From contig JAIKZF010000023.1 of NCBI GenBank assembly GCA_024682455.1, positions 1 through 45,131 on the forward strand: DNA of 45,131 nucleotides. The letters are read 5' to 3'. Positions 16,921 through 27,320 of the stretch are shown here, in pieces (position 1 is the first letter of the stretch; each line of letters opens with the position of its first letter). Source of the stretch: Ruminiclostridium sp. Its GTDB lineage: Bacteria > Bacillota > Clostridia > Oscillospirales > Ruminococcaceae. Under the pieces are notes generated by a model, which was given only the letters and a program-made list of their open reading frames with translations, made no database searches and was not told the DNA's origin. The translations under genes were made by a program, and so were the position numbers.

Positions 16921-17160
16921 GGCATTTGTAACCGCCGCAAAATACGGCGAGGGTTAATGCAGAGGGCGGGATCGTGCGCACGGCGGCAGAACGCTGCTTT
17001 CGCGGCAGATACATCGCCCGCATTAAACGGGTATTCCGCTGCGTATGGAGAGTCAGGACGGCTTTCCGGCGGTGAGGACGCGCGGCATAAGACCGCCAGG
17101 GGGCATGTGCAGTCCCGGAGGTCCCCGCTCCGTAAAGGATACGCAAGAATGCCGTAACAG
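16921..17160 (+). ncRNA. Candidate structured 5' leader of rplS (L19-leader-like)
   Basis: ~250 nt between promoter and ATG 17173; first domain gcat/atgc (922-925/957-960), taacc/ggtta (929-933/952-956), gccg/cggc (934-937/945-948); further GC-rich stems follow. Confidence 0.5.
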
Positions 17161-17172
17161 GAGGAAAAAGAA

Positions 17173-17514
17173 ATGGATGCACTGAAGATCATTGCTCAGG
17201 ACAGCATGAAGGCCGAGGCTCCGGAGATCCACGTAGGTGATACCGTCAAGGTACACGTACGCATCACGGAAGGCGACAAGTCGCGTATTCAGGTCTTCGA
17301 GGGAACGGTAATCGCCAGAAAGCACGGCGGTATCAACGAGACATTCACTGTAAGAAGAGTGGCTCACGGCGTAGGCATCGAGAGAGTATTCCCGATCCAC
17401 AGCCCCTCTGTTGACAAGGTAGAGGTCATAAGGACCGGTGTTGTTCGCAGAGCGAAGCTTTACTATCTGCGTGACAGAGTAGGTAAGGCTGCAAAGGTAA
17501 AGGCAAAGTATTGA
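17173..17514 (+). CDS. rplS: 50S ribosomal protein L19
   Basis: 113 aa; [61 protein letters not shown]...[20 protein letters not shown]. Confidence 0.98.
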   Translation: MDALKIIAQDSMKAEAPEIHVGDTVKVHVRITEGDKSRIQVFEGTVIARKHGGINETFTVRRVAHGVGIERVFPIHSPSVDKVEVIRTGVVRRAKLYYLRDRVGKAAKVKAKY

Positions 17515-17613
17515 TTTCTCCCCTTTACCGGAAATGACAGACGAAAAGGTAATAACGGGAGACCGTTATTGCCTTGATTCGCTGTATTTATTGAGTTTTT
17601 GTGAGTGGTGGAT

Positions 17614-18261
17614 ATGGAAGAGAACGAGATCCTTGAGCGGAGCGGGGAGCAGCAGACGGCAGAAGCTCCCGCGCATAAGCGCCACGGCATAGCCGCGGAG
17701 ATATACGACTGGTTTGACAGCGTTTTCTACGGACTGCTGATCGTAACAGCCGTTTTTGTTCTTATTACCCGTACGAGCACCGTTGACGGCTCTTCGATGT
17801 TCCCGACGCTTGAGGACGGGCAGCTGCTTCTGGTCTCCGACTTCGCGTATACACCCGGCTATAATGATATAGTAGTCTGCTGGTCGGACACTCTGCCCAA
17901 CGACAAGGGCGGCCTCGGAAAGGCGATAGTCAAGCGCGTGATCGGTCTGCCGGGGGATACCATAAATATTGATTACAAGGCGGGGACCGTTACCCGAAAC
18001 GGCGAGCCGCTCTCCGTCACGGAGACGGACGGACAGCTCTTTGAGGACGGACACATGATAAACGCCCGTACCAAGACCGATGAAGGTCAGGGCGGCGATT
18101 TCATAGTACCCGCGGACAGTCTGTTCGTAATGGGCGATAACAGGAACTGCTCCACCGACAGCCGCAGCAGGCTGATCGGCTTCATAGACCGCCGCAAGGT
18201 CGTGGGCAGAGCCTATCTGAGGATCTTCCCGTTCGATAAGTTCGGCGGGCTTTACGGCTGA
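17614..18261 (+). CDS. lepB: Signal peptidase I
   Basis: STVDGSSMFPTLEDGQLLLVSDF, IVKRVIGLPGDTINI, SLFVMGDNRNCSTDSR; ATG at 17614 (GTG codons at 17605/17608 possible). Confidence 0.95.
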   Translation: MEENEILERSGEQQTAEAPAHKRHGIAAEIYDWFDSVFYGLLIVTAVFVLITRTSTVDGSSMFPTLEDGQLLLVSDFAYTPGYNDIVVCWSDTLPNDKGGLGKAIVKRVIGLPGDTINIDYKAGTVTRNGEPLSVTETDGQLFEDGHMINARTKTDEGQGGDFIVPADSLFVMGDNRNCSTDSRSRLIGFIDRRKVVGRAYLRIFPFDKFGGLYG

Positions 18262-18263
18262 TA

Positions 18264-19109
18264 ATGGCGTACGAAAGCGATATACAGTGGTTCCCGGGAC
18301 ACATGACCAAGACCCGGCGGCTCATCGAGTCCGATCTGAAGCTCGTTGACGCGGTGGCGGAGGTCGTTGACTGCCGTATTCCCGAATCGAGCAGGAACCC
18401 CATGATAAACGAGATCGTAGGCTCAAAGCCGAGGATCATCATACTGAATAAGTGCGATCAGGCGGACGAGAATGTGACCGCGTGCTGGCGGAGCTTCTAC
18501 GAAAAGAGCGGCATAAAGACCATAGTATGCGACTGCCGCAGCGGCAAGGGCATAAACAGATTTCTGCCTGTTCTCAAATCCGAGCTTGGTGAACTGCTCG
18601 AACGCAGACGCGCGAAGGGCACCATAGGAAAGGCTCTGCGCGTGATGGTGCTGGGGATACCGAATGTGGGCAAGTCCTCTTTTATAAACCGCATGGCGGG
18701 CTCCCGCAAGACAAAGGTCGAGGACAGACCGGGCGTGACGCGCGGAAAGCAATGGGTCACGATAGACAAAGAGGTCGAGCTTCTGGATATGCCGGGCATA
18801 CTCTGGCCGAAGTTTGACGATAAGCAGGCGGCTTTGAAGCTTGCGTTCACGGGCGCGATAAAGGACGATGTGACCGATGCCGAGGGGCTCGCATACGAGC
18901 TGGGATCGTATCTGGCGGAAAACTACCCGGAGCGGATCAGGGAGCGCTACAAGCTCGAAAGCCTCGACGGGAACATACTTGAACTTATAGCGGAGAAGCG
19001 CGGGATGATGCGGTCGGGCGGAGTTCCGGATACCGAGCGCGCCGCGGCTGCTTTGCTGGACGAATACAGGAGCGGTAAAATTGGCAGGATCAGTCTCGAA
19101 AGACCTTGA
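18264..19109 (+). CDS. ylqF: Ribosome biogenesis GTPase YlqF/RbgA
   Basis: [23 protein letters not shown], circularly permuted GTPase motifs [27 protein letters not shown]. Confidence 0.97.
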   Translation: MAYESDIQWFPGHMTKTRRLIESDLKLVDAVAEVVDCRIPESSRNPMINEIVGSKPRIIILNKCDQADENVTACWRSFYEKSGIKTIVCDCRSGKGINRFLPVLKSELGELLERRRAKGTIGKALRVMVLGIPNVGKSSFINRMAGSRKTKVEDRPGVTRGKQWVTIDKEVELLDMPGILWPKFDDKQAALKLAFTGAIKDDVTDAEGLAYELGSYLAENYPERIRERYKLESLDGNILELIAEKRGMMRSGGVPDTERAAAALLDEYRSGKIGRISLERP

Positions 19110-19707
19110 GCTTAAGGCGCGGTTCGCGTTCGACGCGGAATACCGCGGGAAATACGGCATAATATGCGGGATAGACGAAGCGGGACGAGGTCCTCTGGCA
19201 GGCGCAGTTTATACGGCGGCTGTGGTGCTCCCCGATGACGCGTTTATCGACGGACTGAACGACAGCAAGAAGCTTTCGGAGGCAAAGCGCGAGGCTCTTT
19301 TTGACGAAATAACCGGAAAGGCTCTCGCTTACTGCGTGGCTTCGGCTTCCGCTGCGGAGATAAACGAGCTGAATATACTCAAAGCTACGATGCTCGCCAT
19401 GAAGCGGGCGTTCGACGGCTTATCCGTCAGACCGGCTTATGTACTTATAGACGGCAACAAGACTCCCGACCTCGACATTGAGGCGGAGGCAGTGGTCAAG
19501 GGCGATTTCCGTTCCGCAAGCATAGCAGCCGCGTCTATACTCGCGAAAGTCTCCCGTGACCGCTATATGTGTGAGCTCGACGAGAAATACCCCGAGTACG
19601 GCTTCGCGAAGCACAAGGGCTACGGCACGACGCAGCATATCGAGGCGCTGAAAAAGTATGGTCCGTGTCCGGAGCACCGGGCTTTGTTCATAAGAAAGTT
19701 CGTATGA
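19081..19707 (+). CDS. rnhB: Ribonuclease HII
   Basis: [55 protein letters not shown]. Confidence 0.97.
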   Translation: MAGSVSKDLELKARFAFDAEYRGKYGIICGIDEAGRGPLAGAVYTAAVVLPDDAFIDGLNDSKKLSEAKREALFDEITGKALAYCVASASAAEINELNILKATMLAMKRAFDGLSVRPAYVLIDGNKTPDLDIEAEAVVKGDFRSASIAAASILAKVSRDRYMCELDEKYPEYGFAKHKGYGTTQHIEALKKYGPCPEHRALFIRKFV

Positions 19708-20126
19708 GTACACAGAGCGTAAGAGGCAAAGCGGGCGAAGAACACGTCTGCGGCTGGCTCAGAGAAAACGGCTGGACTGTCGAAGCCCGTAACTACCGCA
19801 TAAAAGGCGGAGAGATAGATATAGTGGCGCGTAAGGGCGGAGTCCTCGCCTTTGTGGAGGTCAAGACCCGCAAATTCGGCAGTCTCACGGACGGTATCGG
19901 AGCTGTTGACCGCAGAAAGCGGAGCCGCATTATCCGCACAGCCGACAGATACATACAGGAGCACCCCTCGGACGCTGACACGATAAGCTTCGACGTCGCC
20001 GAGGTCACGGTGACGAGCGAGGACATGCCGAGAGTACTGGATATGGATTATCTGCCGAACGCGTTCGACTCGTTCTCTGTTTCGGAAGGCATGAACAATA
20101 TTGAAGACCACGGAGGTCATTTATGA
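19704..20126 (+). CDS. YraN/UPF0102-family endonuclease-like protein
   Basis: [53 protein letters not shown] 19704 overlaps the rnhB stop (ATGA). Confidence 0.95.
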   Translation: MSTQSVRGKAGEEHVCGWLRENGWTVEARNYRIKGGEIDIVARKGGVLAFVEVKTRKFGSLTDGIGAVDRRKRSRIIRTADRYIQEHPSDADTISFDVAEVTVTSEDMPRVLDMDYLPNAFDSFSVSEGMNNIEDHGGHL

Positions 20127-21619
20127 ATTACAAAAGCACAAGAAACGACGCGGTGATCGTCACGGCGTCAAAGGCGATAGCGCAGGGGCTTTCCGCCGAG
20201 GGAGGACTTTTCGTCCCGGAAAGCATACCTCAGCTCACGAAGGACGAGATCATGGCGTTAAGCGAAAAGTCCTATCCCGAGAGAGCCTTTGATATATTCA
20301 GAAAGTATCTCTCCGATTTTTCGGACGAGGAGATAAGATACTGCGTGAACGGCGCGTATTCGGATAAGAACTTCGACAGTGAGAATATATCCGAGATATC
20401 CCACCTCATGCCCGGCACATATATACTTGAGCTGTGGCACGGCCCGACATGCGCGTTCAAGGATATGGCGCTGCAGATACTTCCTTATCTGCTGACCGTG
20501 TCTGCGAAGAAGGTCATCGACGGCAAGGAGATAGCGATACTCGTAGCTACGTCGGGTGATACCGGAAAGGCGGCTCTTGAGGGCTTCAAGGACGTTCCCG
20601 GCACATCTATAACGGTGTTCTATCCCGAGGACGGCGTCAGCGATATGCAGAAGCGCCAGATGACCACGCAGGAGGGCTCGAATGTCAACGTATGCGCGGT
20701 AAAGGGCAACTTTGACGACTGCCAGAACGGCGTAAAGGCGATATTCACGGACGAGGGCGTGAAGAGCGAGCTCGAAAAGCTCGGAATGACCTTCTCCAGC
20801 GCGAACTCGATAAACTGGGGCAGACTGTCTCCGCAGATAGTTTACTACATCTCAGCCTACGCGTCGCTTGTGAAGAGCGGCGACATCGAGTACGGCGAAA
20901 AGGTGAACATCGTCGTTCCCACGGGCAACTTCGGCAATATCCTCGCGGCGTTCTACGCGAAGGAAATGGGACTGCCGGTGCACAAGCTTATCTGCGCTTC
21001 CAACGCGAACAATGTTCTGACGGATTTCATCAATACCGGCATTTACGACAGAAACAGACATTTCTATACAACGATATCCCCGTCAATGGATATCCTCATC
21101 TCCAGCAACCTTGAAAGACTGCTGTGGCACCTCACGGGCGGCGACGACAAGCAGATATCCGAGTGGTTCGGAAAGCTCTCGAAGGACGGCAGATACGAGG
21201 TAACTCCGGAAGTCAAAGCAAAGATCGGAGAGCTGTTCTACGCGGGCTGCTGTGACGACGAGGCTACAAAGGGCGCGATAAAGCAGGCTTTCGACGAGTA
21301 TTCCTACCTTATGGATACTCACACGGGCGTAGCTTACAAGGTATACAACGACTACAAGGCTGCGACCGGCGACACGACAAAGACGATAATAGCGTCCACA
21401 GCGAACCCCTACAAGTTCGGCAAGGCTGTTTATGAGGCTGTAGGAGGCGAGACAGCGGGACTTGACGAGTTTGATATAATCGAGAAGCTTGAGGAAAAGA
21501 CCGGCACTCAGATACCGGCGCCGCTCGCGGCTACGAGAACAAAGCCGGTGCGCTTCAAAGGCTCCGTTGAAAAGAGCGGTATGCCTAAGGTAGTGCTCGA
21601 CTTCCTCGGGAGCAGATGA
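20123..21619 (+). CDS. thrC: Threonine synthase
   Basis: 498 aa; LWHGPTCAFKDMALQILPYLL, VATSGDTGKAALEGF, VPTGNFGNILAAFYAKEMGLP. Confidence 0.96.
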   Translation: MNYKSTRNDAVIVTASKAIAQGLSAEGGLFVPESIPQLTKDEIMALSEKSYPERAFDIFRKYLSDFSDEEIRYCVNGAYSDKNFDSENISEISHLMPGTYILELWHGPTCAFKDMALQILPYLLTVSAKKVIDGKEIAILVATSGDTGKAALEGFKDVPGTSITVFYPEDGVSDMQKRQMTTQEGSNVNVCAVKGNFDDCQNGVKAIFTDEGVKSELEKLGMTFSSANSINWGRLSPQIVYYISAYASLVKSGDIEYGEKVNIVVPTGNFGNILAAFYAKEMGLPVHKLICASNANNVLTDFINTGIYDRNRHFYTTISPSMDILISSNLERLLWHLTGGDDKQISEWFGKLSKDGRYEVTPEVKAKIGELFYAGCCDDEATKGAIKQAFDEYSYLMDTHTGVAYKVYNDYKAATGDTTKTIIASTANPYKFGKAVYEAVGGETAGLDEFDIIEKLEEKTGTQIPAPLAATRTKPVRFKGSVEKSGMPKVVLDFLGSR

Positions 21620-22308
21620 GCGTTTACGCAATAGCCGATCTGCATCTGTCGCTCGGCGAGAAGAAGCCCATGGACATATTCCGGGGCTGGCAGAATTATG
21701 TCGAACGGCTTACCGAGAACTGGAACGGTACTGTGAAAGATGAAGATACCGTGGTGATACCGGGAGACATTTCCTGGGCAATGAAGATAGAAGACACGGA
21801 AACGGACTTCCGCTTCATCAATGACAGGCTCAGCGGGAACAAGATATTTCTGAAGGGCAACCACGACTACTGGTGGGCGACTCTCGGCAAAATGCAGCGT
21901 TTCCTTGCCGAAAAGGGGCTCAACCGTATCAGGATAGTCAACAACAACGCGTACAGAGCCGAGGATATATGCGTAGTCGGCACAAGGGGCTGGATAAACG
22001 ACGGCACCGAGGAGGCCGACGTCAAGGTGCTCGCCCGCGAGGAGGGCAGACTGAGGATGTCTGCCGCGGAGGGCGTGAAGCTAGGCGGGGAAATGGTAGC
22101 TTTCATACACTATCCGCCGCTTTACAACGGAGAGAAGAATGACTATATCCTGCGCGTGATAAAGGAATTCGGCATAAAAAGGTGCTATTACGGGCATATA
22201 CACGGCAGACAGGGGCATGAGAGAGCCTTCACAGGTGAGTACGAGGGTACGGATTATAAGATGATATCCGCCGACTGGCTGGGATTTATGCCGGTAAAGA
22301 TCAATTGA
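21616..22308 (+). CDS. Metallophosphoesterase
   Basis: IADLHLSLG, VVIPGDISWAM, FLKGNHDYWW, YYGHIHGR; ATGA overlap with thrC. Confidence 0.92.
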   Translation: MSVYAIADLHLSLGEKKPMDIFRGWQNYVERLTENWNGTVKDEDTVVIPGDISWAMKIEDTETDFRFINDRLSGNKIFLKGNHDYWWATLGKMQRFLAEKGLNRIRIVNNNAYRAEDICVVGTRGWINDGTEEADVKVLAREEGRLRMSAAEGVKLGGEMVAFIHYPPLYNGEKNDYILRVIKEFGIKRCYYGHIHGRQGHERAFTGEYEGTDYKMISADWLGFMPVKIN

Positions 22309-22356
22309 AAATTATAAATAAAAATATAATTTTGCAGTTTACGGAGGTAACACAAA

Positions 22357-23661
22357 ATGGAAGTAATTTCAAACAACAAGACAGGCACAAACACAGTGGA
22401 GCTTGAGATCAAGGCAACAGCCGAGGAATTCGAGAACGCTCTTCAGGCGGCATACACCAGAAGAAAGAAGAATATCCAGATCCCCGGTTTCAGAAAGGGC
22501 AAGGCTACCAGAAAGATGATCGAGTCCAGATACGGTGAGACCTTCTTCTTTGAGGACGCTGTAAACGGTATGTATCAGAAGACCGTTGAGGACGCTATAA
22601 AGTATCAGAAGCTCGAAGCGGTAGATATCCCCGATACAAAGGTTGATGACGTAAGCAGGGAGAACGGCGTTACATTCAAGGTAACGGTGACAGTAAAGCC
22701 CGAGATAGAGATATCCGGCTATAAGGGATTAAAGGTAGAGAAACCTGTCAAGACTATAACAGACGCCGATGTCGATGCCGAGATCGAGCGTATCAGAAAC
22801 AACAACGCGAGAATAATCGACGTTACCGACAGACCCGCGGAAAAGGGCGATACCGTAGTATTCGATTTCGAAGGCTTCAAGGACGGCGAGCCTTTTGAGG
22901 GCGGCAAGGGCGAGAAGTTCAACCTTGAGCTCGGCAGCGGCAGATTTATCCCCGGCTTTGAGGATCAGATCGTCGGCAAGAGCATAGGCGAGGATTTCGA
23001 TGTGAATGTAACGTTCCCCGAGGACTACAACGCCAAGGAGCTCGCAGGTCAGGCAGCTGTATTCAAGTGTAAGATACATGAGATCAAGGGCAAGGAGCTC
23101 GCCGACCTCGACGATGAATTTGCCAAGGACGTGAGCGAGTTCGATACTCTCGACGAATACAAGGCGGACGTTAAGACCAAGCTCCAGGAGCATGCGGATC
23201 AGCACGCTGAGTCCGATCTGGAGAACGCCGTTTCCGAGGAGCTCGTGAAGCTCGTAGACGCGGAGATCCCGCAGGCTATGGTAGAGAACCGCGTGAACGA
23301 TATGCTCCGCGAGTGGGAATACAGAAACAGATATGCCGGTGTAACGATCAAGGATTACCTCAATTACACGAACCTTACAATGGAGCAGTTCAGGAACACC
23401 TTCAAGGAGCCCGCTCTCGCTCAGGTAAAGCTCAGACTCGCGCTTGAAAAGATAGCCGAGATCGAGAACCTTGAGATCACCGATGAGGAGATCGAGAAGC
23501 AGTACGACCACTATGCCGATCAGTACAAGAGAACTGTCGAAGATGTCAAGAAGCTCATCTCCGAGGACAGCCTCAGACAGGATCTCGGTGTTGACAAGGC
23601 ATTCAAGTTCGTGCGTGAGAACGCCGAAGTTACCGAAAAGGCTGCCGGCGCAGAGGAATAA
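22357..23661 (+). CDS. tig: Trigger factor
   Basis: 434 aa; IPGFRKGKATRKMIESRYGE, FKBP-like GDTVVFDFEGFKDGEPFEGGKGEKFNLELGSGRFIPGFEDQIVG. Confidence 0.97.
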   Translation: MEVISNNKTGTNTVELEIKATAEEFENALQAAYTRRKKNIQIPGFRKGKATRKMIESRYGETFFFEDAVNGMYQKTVEDAIKYQKLEAVDIPDTKVDDVSRENGVTFKVTVTVKPEIEISGYKGLKVEKPVKTITDADVDAEIERIRNNNARIIDVTDRPAEKGDTVVFDFEGFKDGEPFEGGKGEKFNLELGSGRFIPGFEDQIVGKSIGEDFDVNVTFPEDYNAKELAGQAAVFKCKIHEIKGKELADLDDEFAKDVSEFDTLDEYKADVKTKLQEHADQHAESDLENAVSEELVKLVDAEIPQAMVENRVNDMLREWEYRNRYAGVTIKDYLNYTNLTMEQFRNTFKEPALAQVKLRLALEKIAEIENLEITDEEIEKQYDHYADQYKRTVEDVKKLISEDSLRQDLGVDKAFKFVRENAEVTEKAAGAEE

Positions 23662-23708
23662 CTTACGGCACCGGGCCCCGACAGAAAACAGAAAGGAAAT
23701 GAAGCGGA

Positions 23709-24302
23709 ATGAACTATATGAGTCTTGTACCTACGGTCATTGAACAGACAGGCAGAGGAGAGCGTGCCTACGATATCTACTCGCGTCTGCTGAATGACAG
23801 GATAGTTATGCTCACCGAGGAAGTAAACCCTGTAACGGCGGGTCTCGTGGTGGCTCAGCTCCTGTTCCTGGAGGGACAGGATCCCGAGAAGGACATCTGC
23901 CTTTATATCAACAGCCCCGGCGGCTCGATAACCGACGGAATGGCTATATATGACACAATGAACTACATCAAGTGCGATGTTTCCACTATCTGCATGGGCA
24001 TGGCGGCTTCAATGGGTTCGTTCCTGCTTGCTGCCGGCGCAAAGGGCAAGAGACTTGCTCTGCCGAACAGCGAGATAATGATACACCAGCCTCTCGGCGG
24101 CACGGGCAGAGTGCAGGCGTCCGATTTTGAGATCCACGCAAAGCACATAGTCAACATCAAGAAAAAGATGAACAAGCTGTATTCCGAGATGACGGGTCAG
24201 CCGGTCGAGGTTATCGAAAGAGACACCGACCGCGATAACTTCATGACCGCTCAGGAAGCTATGGAGTACGGACTTATAGACAAGGTGCTCGACAAGAGAT
24301 AA
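23709..24302 (+). CDS. clpP: ATP-dependent Clp protease proteolytic subunit
   Basis: [71 protein letters not shown]. Confidence 0.98.
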   Translation: MNYMSLVPTVIEQTGRGERAYDIYSRLLNDRIVMLTEEVNPVTAGLVVAQLLFLEGQDPEKDICLYINSPGGSITDGMAIYDTMNYIKCDVSTICMGMAASMGSFLLAAGAKGKRLALPNSEIMIHQPLGGTGRVQASDFEIHAKHIVNIKKKMNKLYSEMTGQPVEVIERDTDRDNFMTAQEAMEYGLIDKVLDKR

Positions 24303-24335
24303 GCCTGACAGAGACCGAGGAAAGGAATTCGCGTT

Positions 24336-25652
24336 ATGCTCAGATGCAGTTTCTGCGGAAAATCCGATGATAAAGTAATAAGAATGCTGTTCTCAAACAA
24401 CGCTGCGATCTGCAACGAGTGTGTGGTGGCTTCCTACCGTATGCTGCTTGAGGAGGGCGATATAACCGAGATAACGGCGCCCAGAAAGCGCTCGGGCCAG
24501 CAAAACCATTCAAGGCGCGGCTACGGCGAACAGGCGGGTGTTGTTAAGCCCGCCGACATAAAGGCTGTTCTCGACCAGTACATCATAGGTCAGGAGGCAG
24601 CGAAGAAAACGCTTGCCGTCTCCGTATACAACCATTACAAGAGAACTCTTGCCAATGACGACGAAAACAGCGAGGTCGAGCTCCAGAAAAGCAACGTTCT
24701 GCTGCTCGGACCGACCGGCGTCGGCAAAACCATGCTTGCGCAGACGCTTTCGCGTATATTGCACGTTCCTTTCGCGATAGCGGACGCAACTACGCTGACG
24801 CAGGCAGGCTATGTAGGCGAGGACGTCGAGAACGTCCTGCTCAGGCTCATACAGGCTGCCGATTACGATATCGAAGCCGCCGAGCACGGCATAATCTACA
24901 TCGACGAGATAGACAAGATATCCCGCCGCTCCGAGAACACCTCTATAACCCGTGATGTAAGCGGAGAGGGTGTACAGCAGGCTCTCCTGAAGATCGTCGA
25001 GGGGACGGTCTCCAATGTGCCTCCGCAGGGCGGCAGAAAGCATCCCAATCAGGAATTCATACAGATCAACACTAAGAATATCCTATTTATCTGCGGCGGA
25101 GCGTTCGACGGCATCGACAAGACCATATCCGCCCGCATCAATTCCTCGGCGCTCGGCTTCGGGGCGGAGATCACGGATAAGAAGGATAAATCGGTCAACA
25201 AGCTCCTGCACGCTGTGGAGCCCGACGACCTTGTAAAATACGGCATTATCCCCGAGCTTGTGGGCAGACTTCCCATTATCGCGGTGCTCGACGAGCTCGA
25301 TGAGGACGCGCTCATCAAGATACTTGTTGAGCCGAAGAACGCCATAGTAAAGCAGTACAGCTACCTGTTCAATCTCGACGGCGTAGAGCTTGAGATCGAG
25401 AAGGAGGCTCTACGTGAGATAGCGAAGAAGTCTATCGCGAGAAAGACCGGAGCCCGCGGACTTCGCACGATACTTGAATCTCTGCTCAGCGATACGATGT
25501 TTGATACGCCGAGCGACGACAGCATCGTTAAGGTAGTTATCAGCGCGAAGTGCGCGCGCGGCGAGGAATCTCCGCAGATCGTGCACGGCGAAAAAAAATC
25601 GGCGGCTCACAAGACCGAGCAGCCGATCAAAAAACGCGCCTCAGCAAAATAA
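24336..25652 (+). CDS. clpX: ATP-dependent Clp protease ATP-binding subunit ClpX
   Basis: N-terminal zinc finger CSFCGKS...[62 protein letters not shown]. Confidence 0.98.
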   Translation: MLRCSFCGKSDDKVIRMLFSNNAAICNECVVASYRMLLEEGDITEITAPRKRSGQQNHSRRGYGEQAGVVKPADIKAVLDQYIIGQEAAKKTLAVSVYNHYKRTLANDDENSEVELQKSNVLLLGPTGVGKTMLAQTLSRILHVPFAIADATTLTQAGYVGEDVENVLLRLIQAADYDIEAAEHGIIYIDEIDKISRRSENTSITRDVSGEGVQQALLKIVEGTVSNVPPQGGRKHPNQEFIQINTKNILFICGGAFDGIDKTISARINSSALGFGAEITDKKDKSVNKLLHAVEPDDLVKYGIIPELVGRLPIIAVLDELDEDALIKILVEPKNAIVKQYSYLFNLDGVELEIEKEALREIAKKSIARKTGARGLRTILESLLSDTMFDTPSDDSIVKVVISAKCARGEESPQIVHGEKKSAAHKTEQPIKKRASAK

Positions 25653-25688
25653 CCAGCGTTTTCAGTTGAAAATTGGGCAATATGCCTA

Positions 25689-25717
25689 TTGATATTACAG
25701 TTGAGTTACTGTATAAT
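25689..25717 (+). promoter_or_regulatory. Sigma-A-type promoter with internal inverted repeat, upstream of the yjfB-like gene
   Basis: TTGATA-N17-TATAAT; TACAGT-n6-ACTGTA (696-713) occupies the spacer and -10 start. Confidence 0.65.
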
Positions 25718-25748
25718 ATAGGTACAAGGATGAAGGAGGTGCTTGGAT

Positions 25749-25946
25749 ATGGATGGGATATCGAATTTCTTATCCACTATGTCTATGAGCATGGCGCGGT
25801 CGAATTTACAGACCGATGCAAGCCTGGCTTTGATGAAGAATTTCATGGAAGCGGACGAAAACGCAAGCGCACGCCTCATAGAAAGCATTTCGGAAGCCGC
25901 ACCGTCTGCGGACGGACGCGGGGCTCTCATGGATGTAAGAGCATAA
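25749..25946 (+). CDS. YjfB-family small protein (putative motility-associated)
   Basis: RBS aaggagg then ATG 25749; MDGISNFLSTMSMSMARSNLQTDASLALMKNFMEADENASARLIESI resembles the YjfB pattern (MDI..LS...S......A...LKK.MD). Confidence 0.65.
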   Translation: MDGISNFLSTMSMSMARSNLQTDASLALMKNFMEADENASARLIESISEAAPSADGRGALMDVRA

Positions 25947-25980
25947 TGGAGGTCGGATCGGGTGTCCGGCAAAGCATCTG

Positions 25981-26008
25981 AGACGGATAGAAGTATCCGT
26001 CTTTTTTT
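25981..26008 (+). terminator. Intrinsic terminator of the yjfB-like gene
   Basis: gacggata-gaag-tatccgtc followed by T7. Confidence 0.9.
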
Positions 26009-26474
26009 ATTTTGTCCGCTCATGCTGCCGCAGAGCCGCGAATATACCGTATCCAATGCACGCGCCTGCCGTGTTGAGGATAAGGTCGTCAATGTCGCAG
26101 GCACCGAGCAGGGTGAACGCCTGTATCAGCTCGACGCACAGGATAGTGATAACAACGGCGATCACGGTCCCGGAAAAGCTGCGGAGTTTCGTAAAAAGAG
26201 CCGGTATGAACAACCCGAGCGGGATAAAGAGCACGATATTGCCGCCGATGTTTATGAGGGCGGGGAGCGAGCCGTTATCATCGGGAGCTAGGGTAAGGAT
26301 ATCGTTCACATATTCTGCGACAGTCCGGAACGGTATGAGCTGAAATCTTTCGGAAAGCGGGACATCATCCCGTCCGACGCGCTGAAAGAACAGCAGATAT
26401 AGCATTATCGCCGCGTAGACAGCAAAGCATATCAGGAGTATCATTTTAGGTATCTTCTTTTTTACACTGTTCAT
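26007..26474 (-). CDS. VanZ-like family membrane protein
   Basis: 155 aa multi-TM; LSERFQLIPFRTV...NIGGNIVLFIPLGLFIPAL...ELIQAFTLLGACDIDDLILNTAGACIGY. Confidence 0.92.
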   Translation of the reverse strand: MNSVKKKIPKMILLICFAVYAAIMLYLLFFQRVGRDDVPLSERFQLIPFRTVAEYVNDILTLAPDDNGSLPALINIGGNIVLFIPLGLFIPALFTKLRSFSGTVIAVVITILCVELIQAFTLLGACDIDDLILNTAGACIGYGIFAALRQHERTK

Positions 26475-26505
26475 TTTGGCCTCCGGATATGCACGATATA
26501 CAGAT

Positions 26506-26532
26506 AAGCGCTCCCGGGATCCGGGAGCGCTT
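26506..26532. terminator. GC-rich hairpin between hpf and vanZ (probable terminator)
   Basis: aagcgctcccgg-gat-ccgggagcgctt, 12-bp perfect stem; the U-tract is weak on the minus strand. Confidence 0.5.
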
Positions 26533-26547
26533 TTGAAGCTTAGCTAA

Positions 26548-27072
26548 TCAGTTGCTGGGCTCAAGCACCGCGTAGTTATCGTCGGCGCGCTTGTAAACAA
26601 CATTAATCGCACCGGTGTCGCCGTTCTTGAACATGAAGAACGAGTGACCGAGCATATTCATCTGGAGGATAGCCTCTTCGACGGACATGGGGCGGAGCTC
26701 GAATTTCTTGTGCTTGATGACCTCATAATCGACCTGTTCATCGGGCACAGCCTCGATCTTATCTGTCCAGGTATTGTCGCGGAGCTGCTTTGCGAGGCGC
26801 GTTTTATTCTTCCTGATCTGGCGTATGATCTTGTCGATGCAGGCATCGAGAGCGTCGTTCTTATCGTCCGCGGACTGCTCCGCGCGGAATGTGATACCGT
26901 CGTATACAACGGTAAGCTCAAGAACGATCTTGTTTTTCTGTGACGTGAGAATGAGCTTTGCGCTTGCTTCATCGCCGAAGAATTTGTCGAGCTTTGCGGA
27001 GAGTCTTTCTTCCGCGTAGTCGTTGAAGCTCTGGCTTAACTGCATTTTTTTCGCTGTGATCTGAACCTTCAT
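26548..27072 (-). CDS. hpf: Long-form ribosome hibernation promoting factor
   Basis: MKVQITAKKMQLSQSFNDYAEERLSAKLDKFF...; C-terminal VIKHKKFELRPMSVEEAILQMNMLGHSFFMFKNGDTGAINVVYKRADDNYAVLEP. Confidence 0.95.
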   Translation of the reverse strand: MKVQITAKKMQLSQSFNDYAEERLSAKLDKFFGDEASAKLILTSQKNKIVLELTVVYDGITFRAEQSADDKNDALDACIDKIIRQIRKNKTRLAKQLRDNTWTDKIEAVPDEQVDYEVIKHKKFELRPMSVEEAILQMNMLGHSFFMFKNGDTGAINVVYKRADDNYAVLEPSN

Positions 27073-27119
27073 TGCTTTGATCATTCCTTTCAAACGGGCA
27101 AAACCCTTTTTGTAATCTT

Positions 27120-27148
27120 ATTATACCATATCCCGAAATAATTTACAA
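27120..27148 (-). promoter_or_regulatory. Sigma-A-type promoter of hpf
   Basis: Minus strand TTGTAA-N17-TATAAT. Confidence 0.7.
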
Positions 27149-27246
27149 GTATTTTTTTAGAAAATATATAGATTTTGACAGATTTCACAAAATTTTCATA
27201 TTTCTTTTGAATTGAACGGAGGGAACATCTATCACGCAAAAAACTC

Positions 27247-27275
27247 TTGAAAAATACAGTATTTTGTGGTATACT
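27247..27275 (+). promoter_or_regulatory. Sigma-A-type promoter of the miaB operon
   Basis: TTGAAA-N17-TATACT. Confidence 0.65.
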
Positions 27276-27320
27276 ATAATTTATGATTGATCTGTTGTAT
27301 TTTATGCGGAAGGAAGTGAC

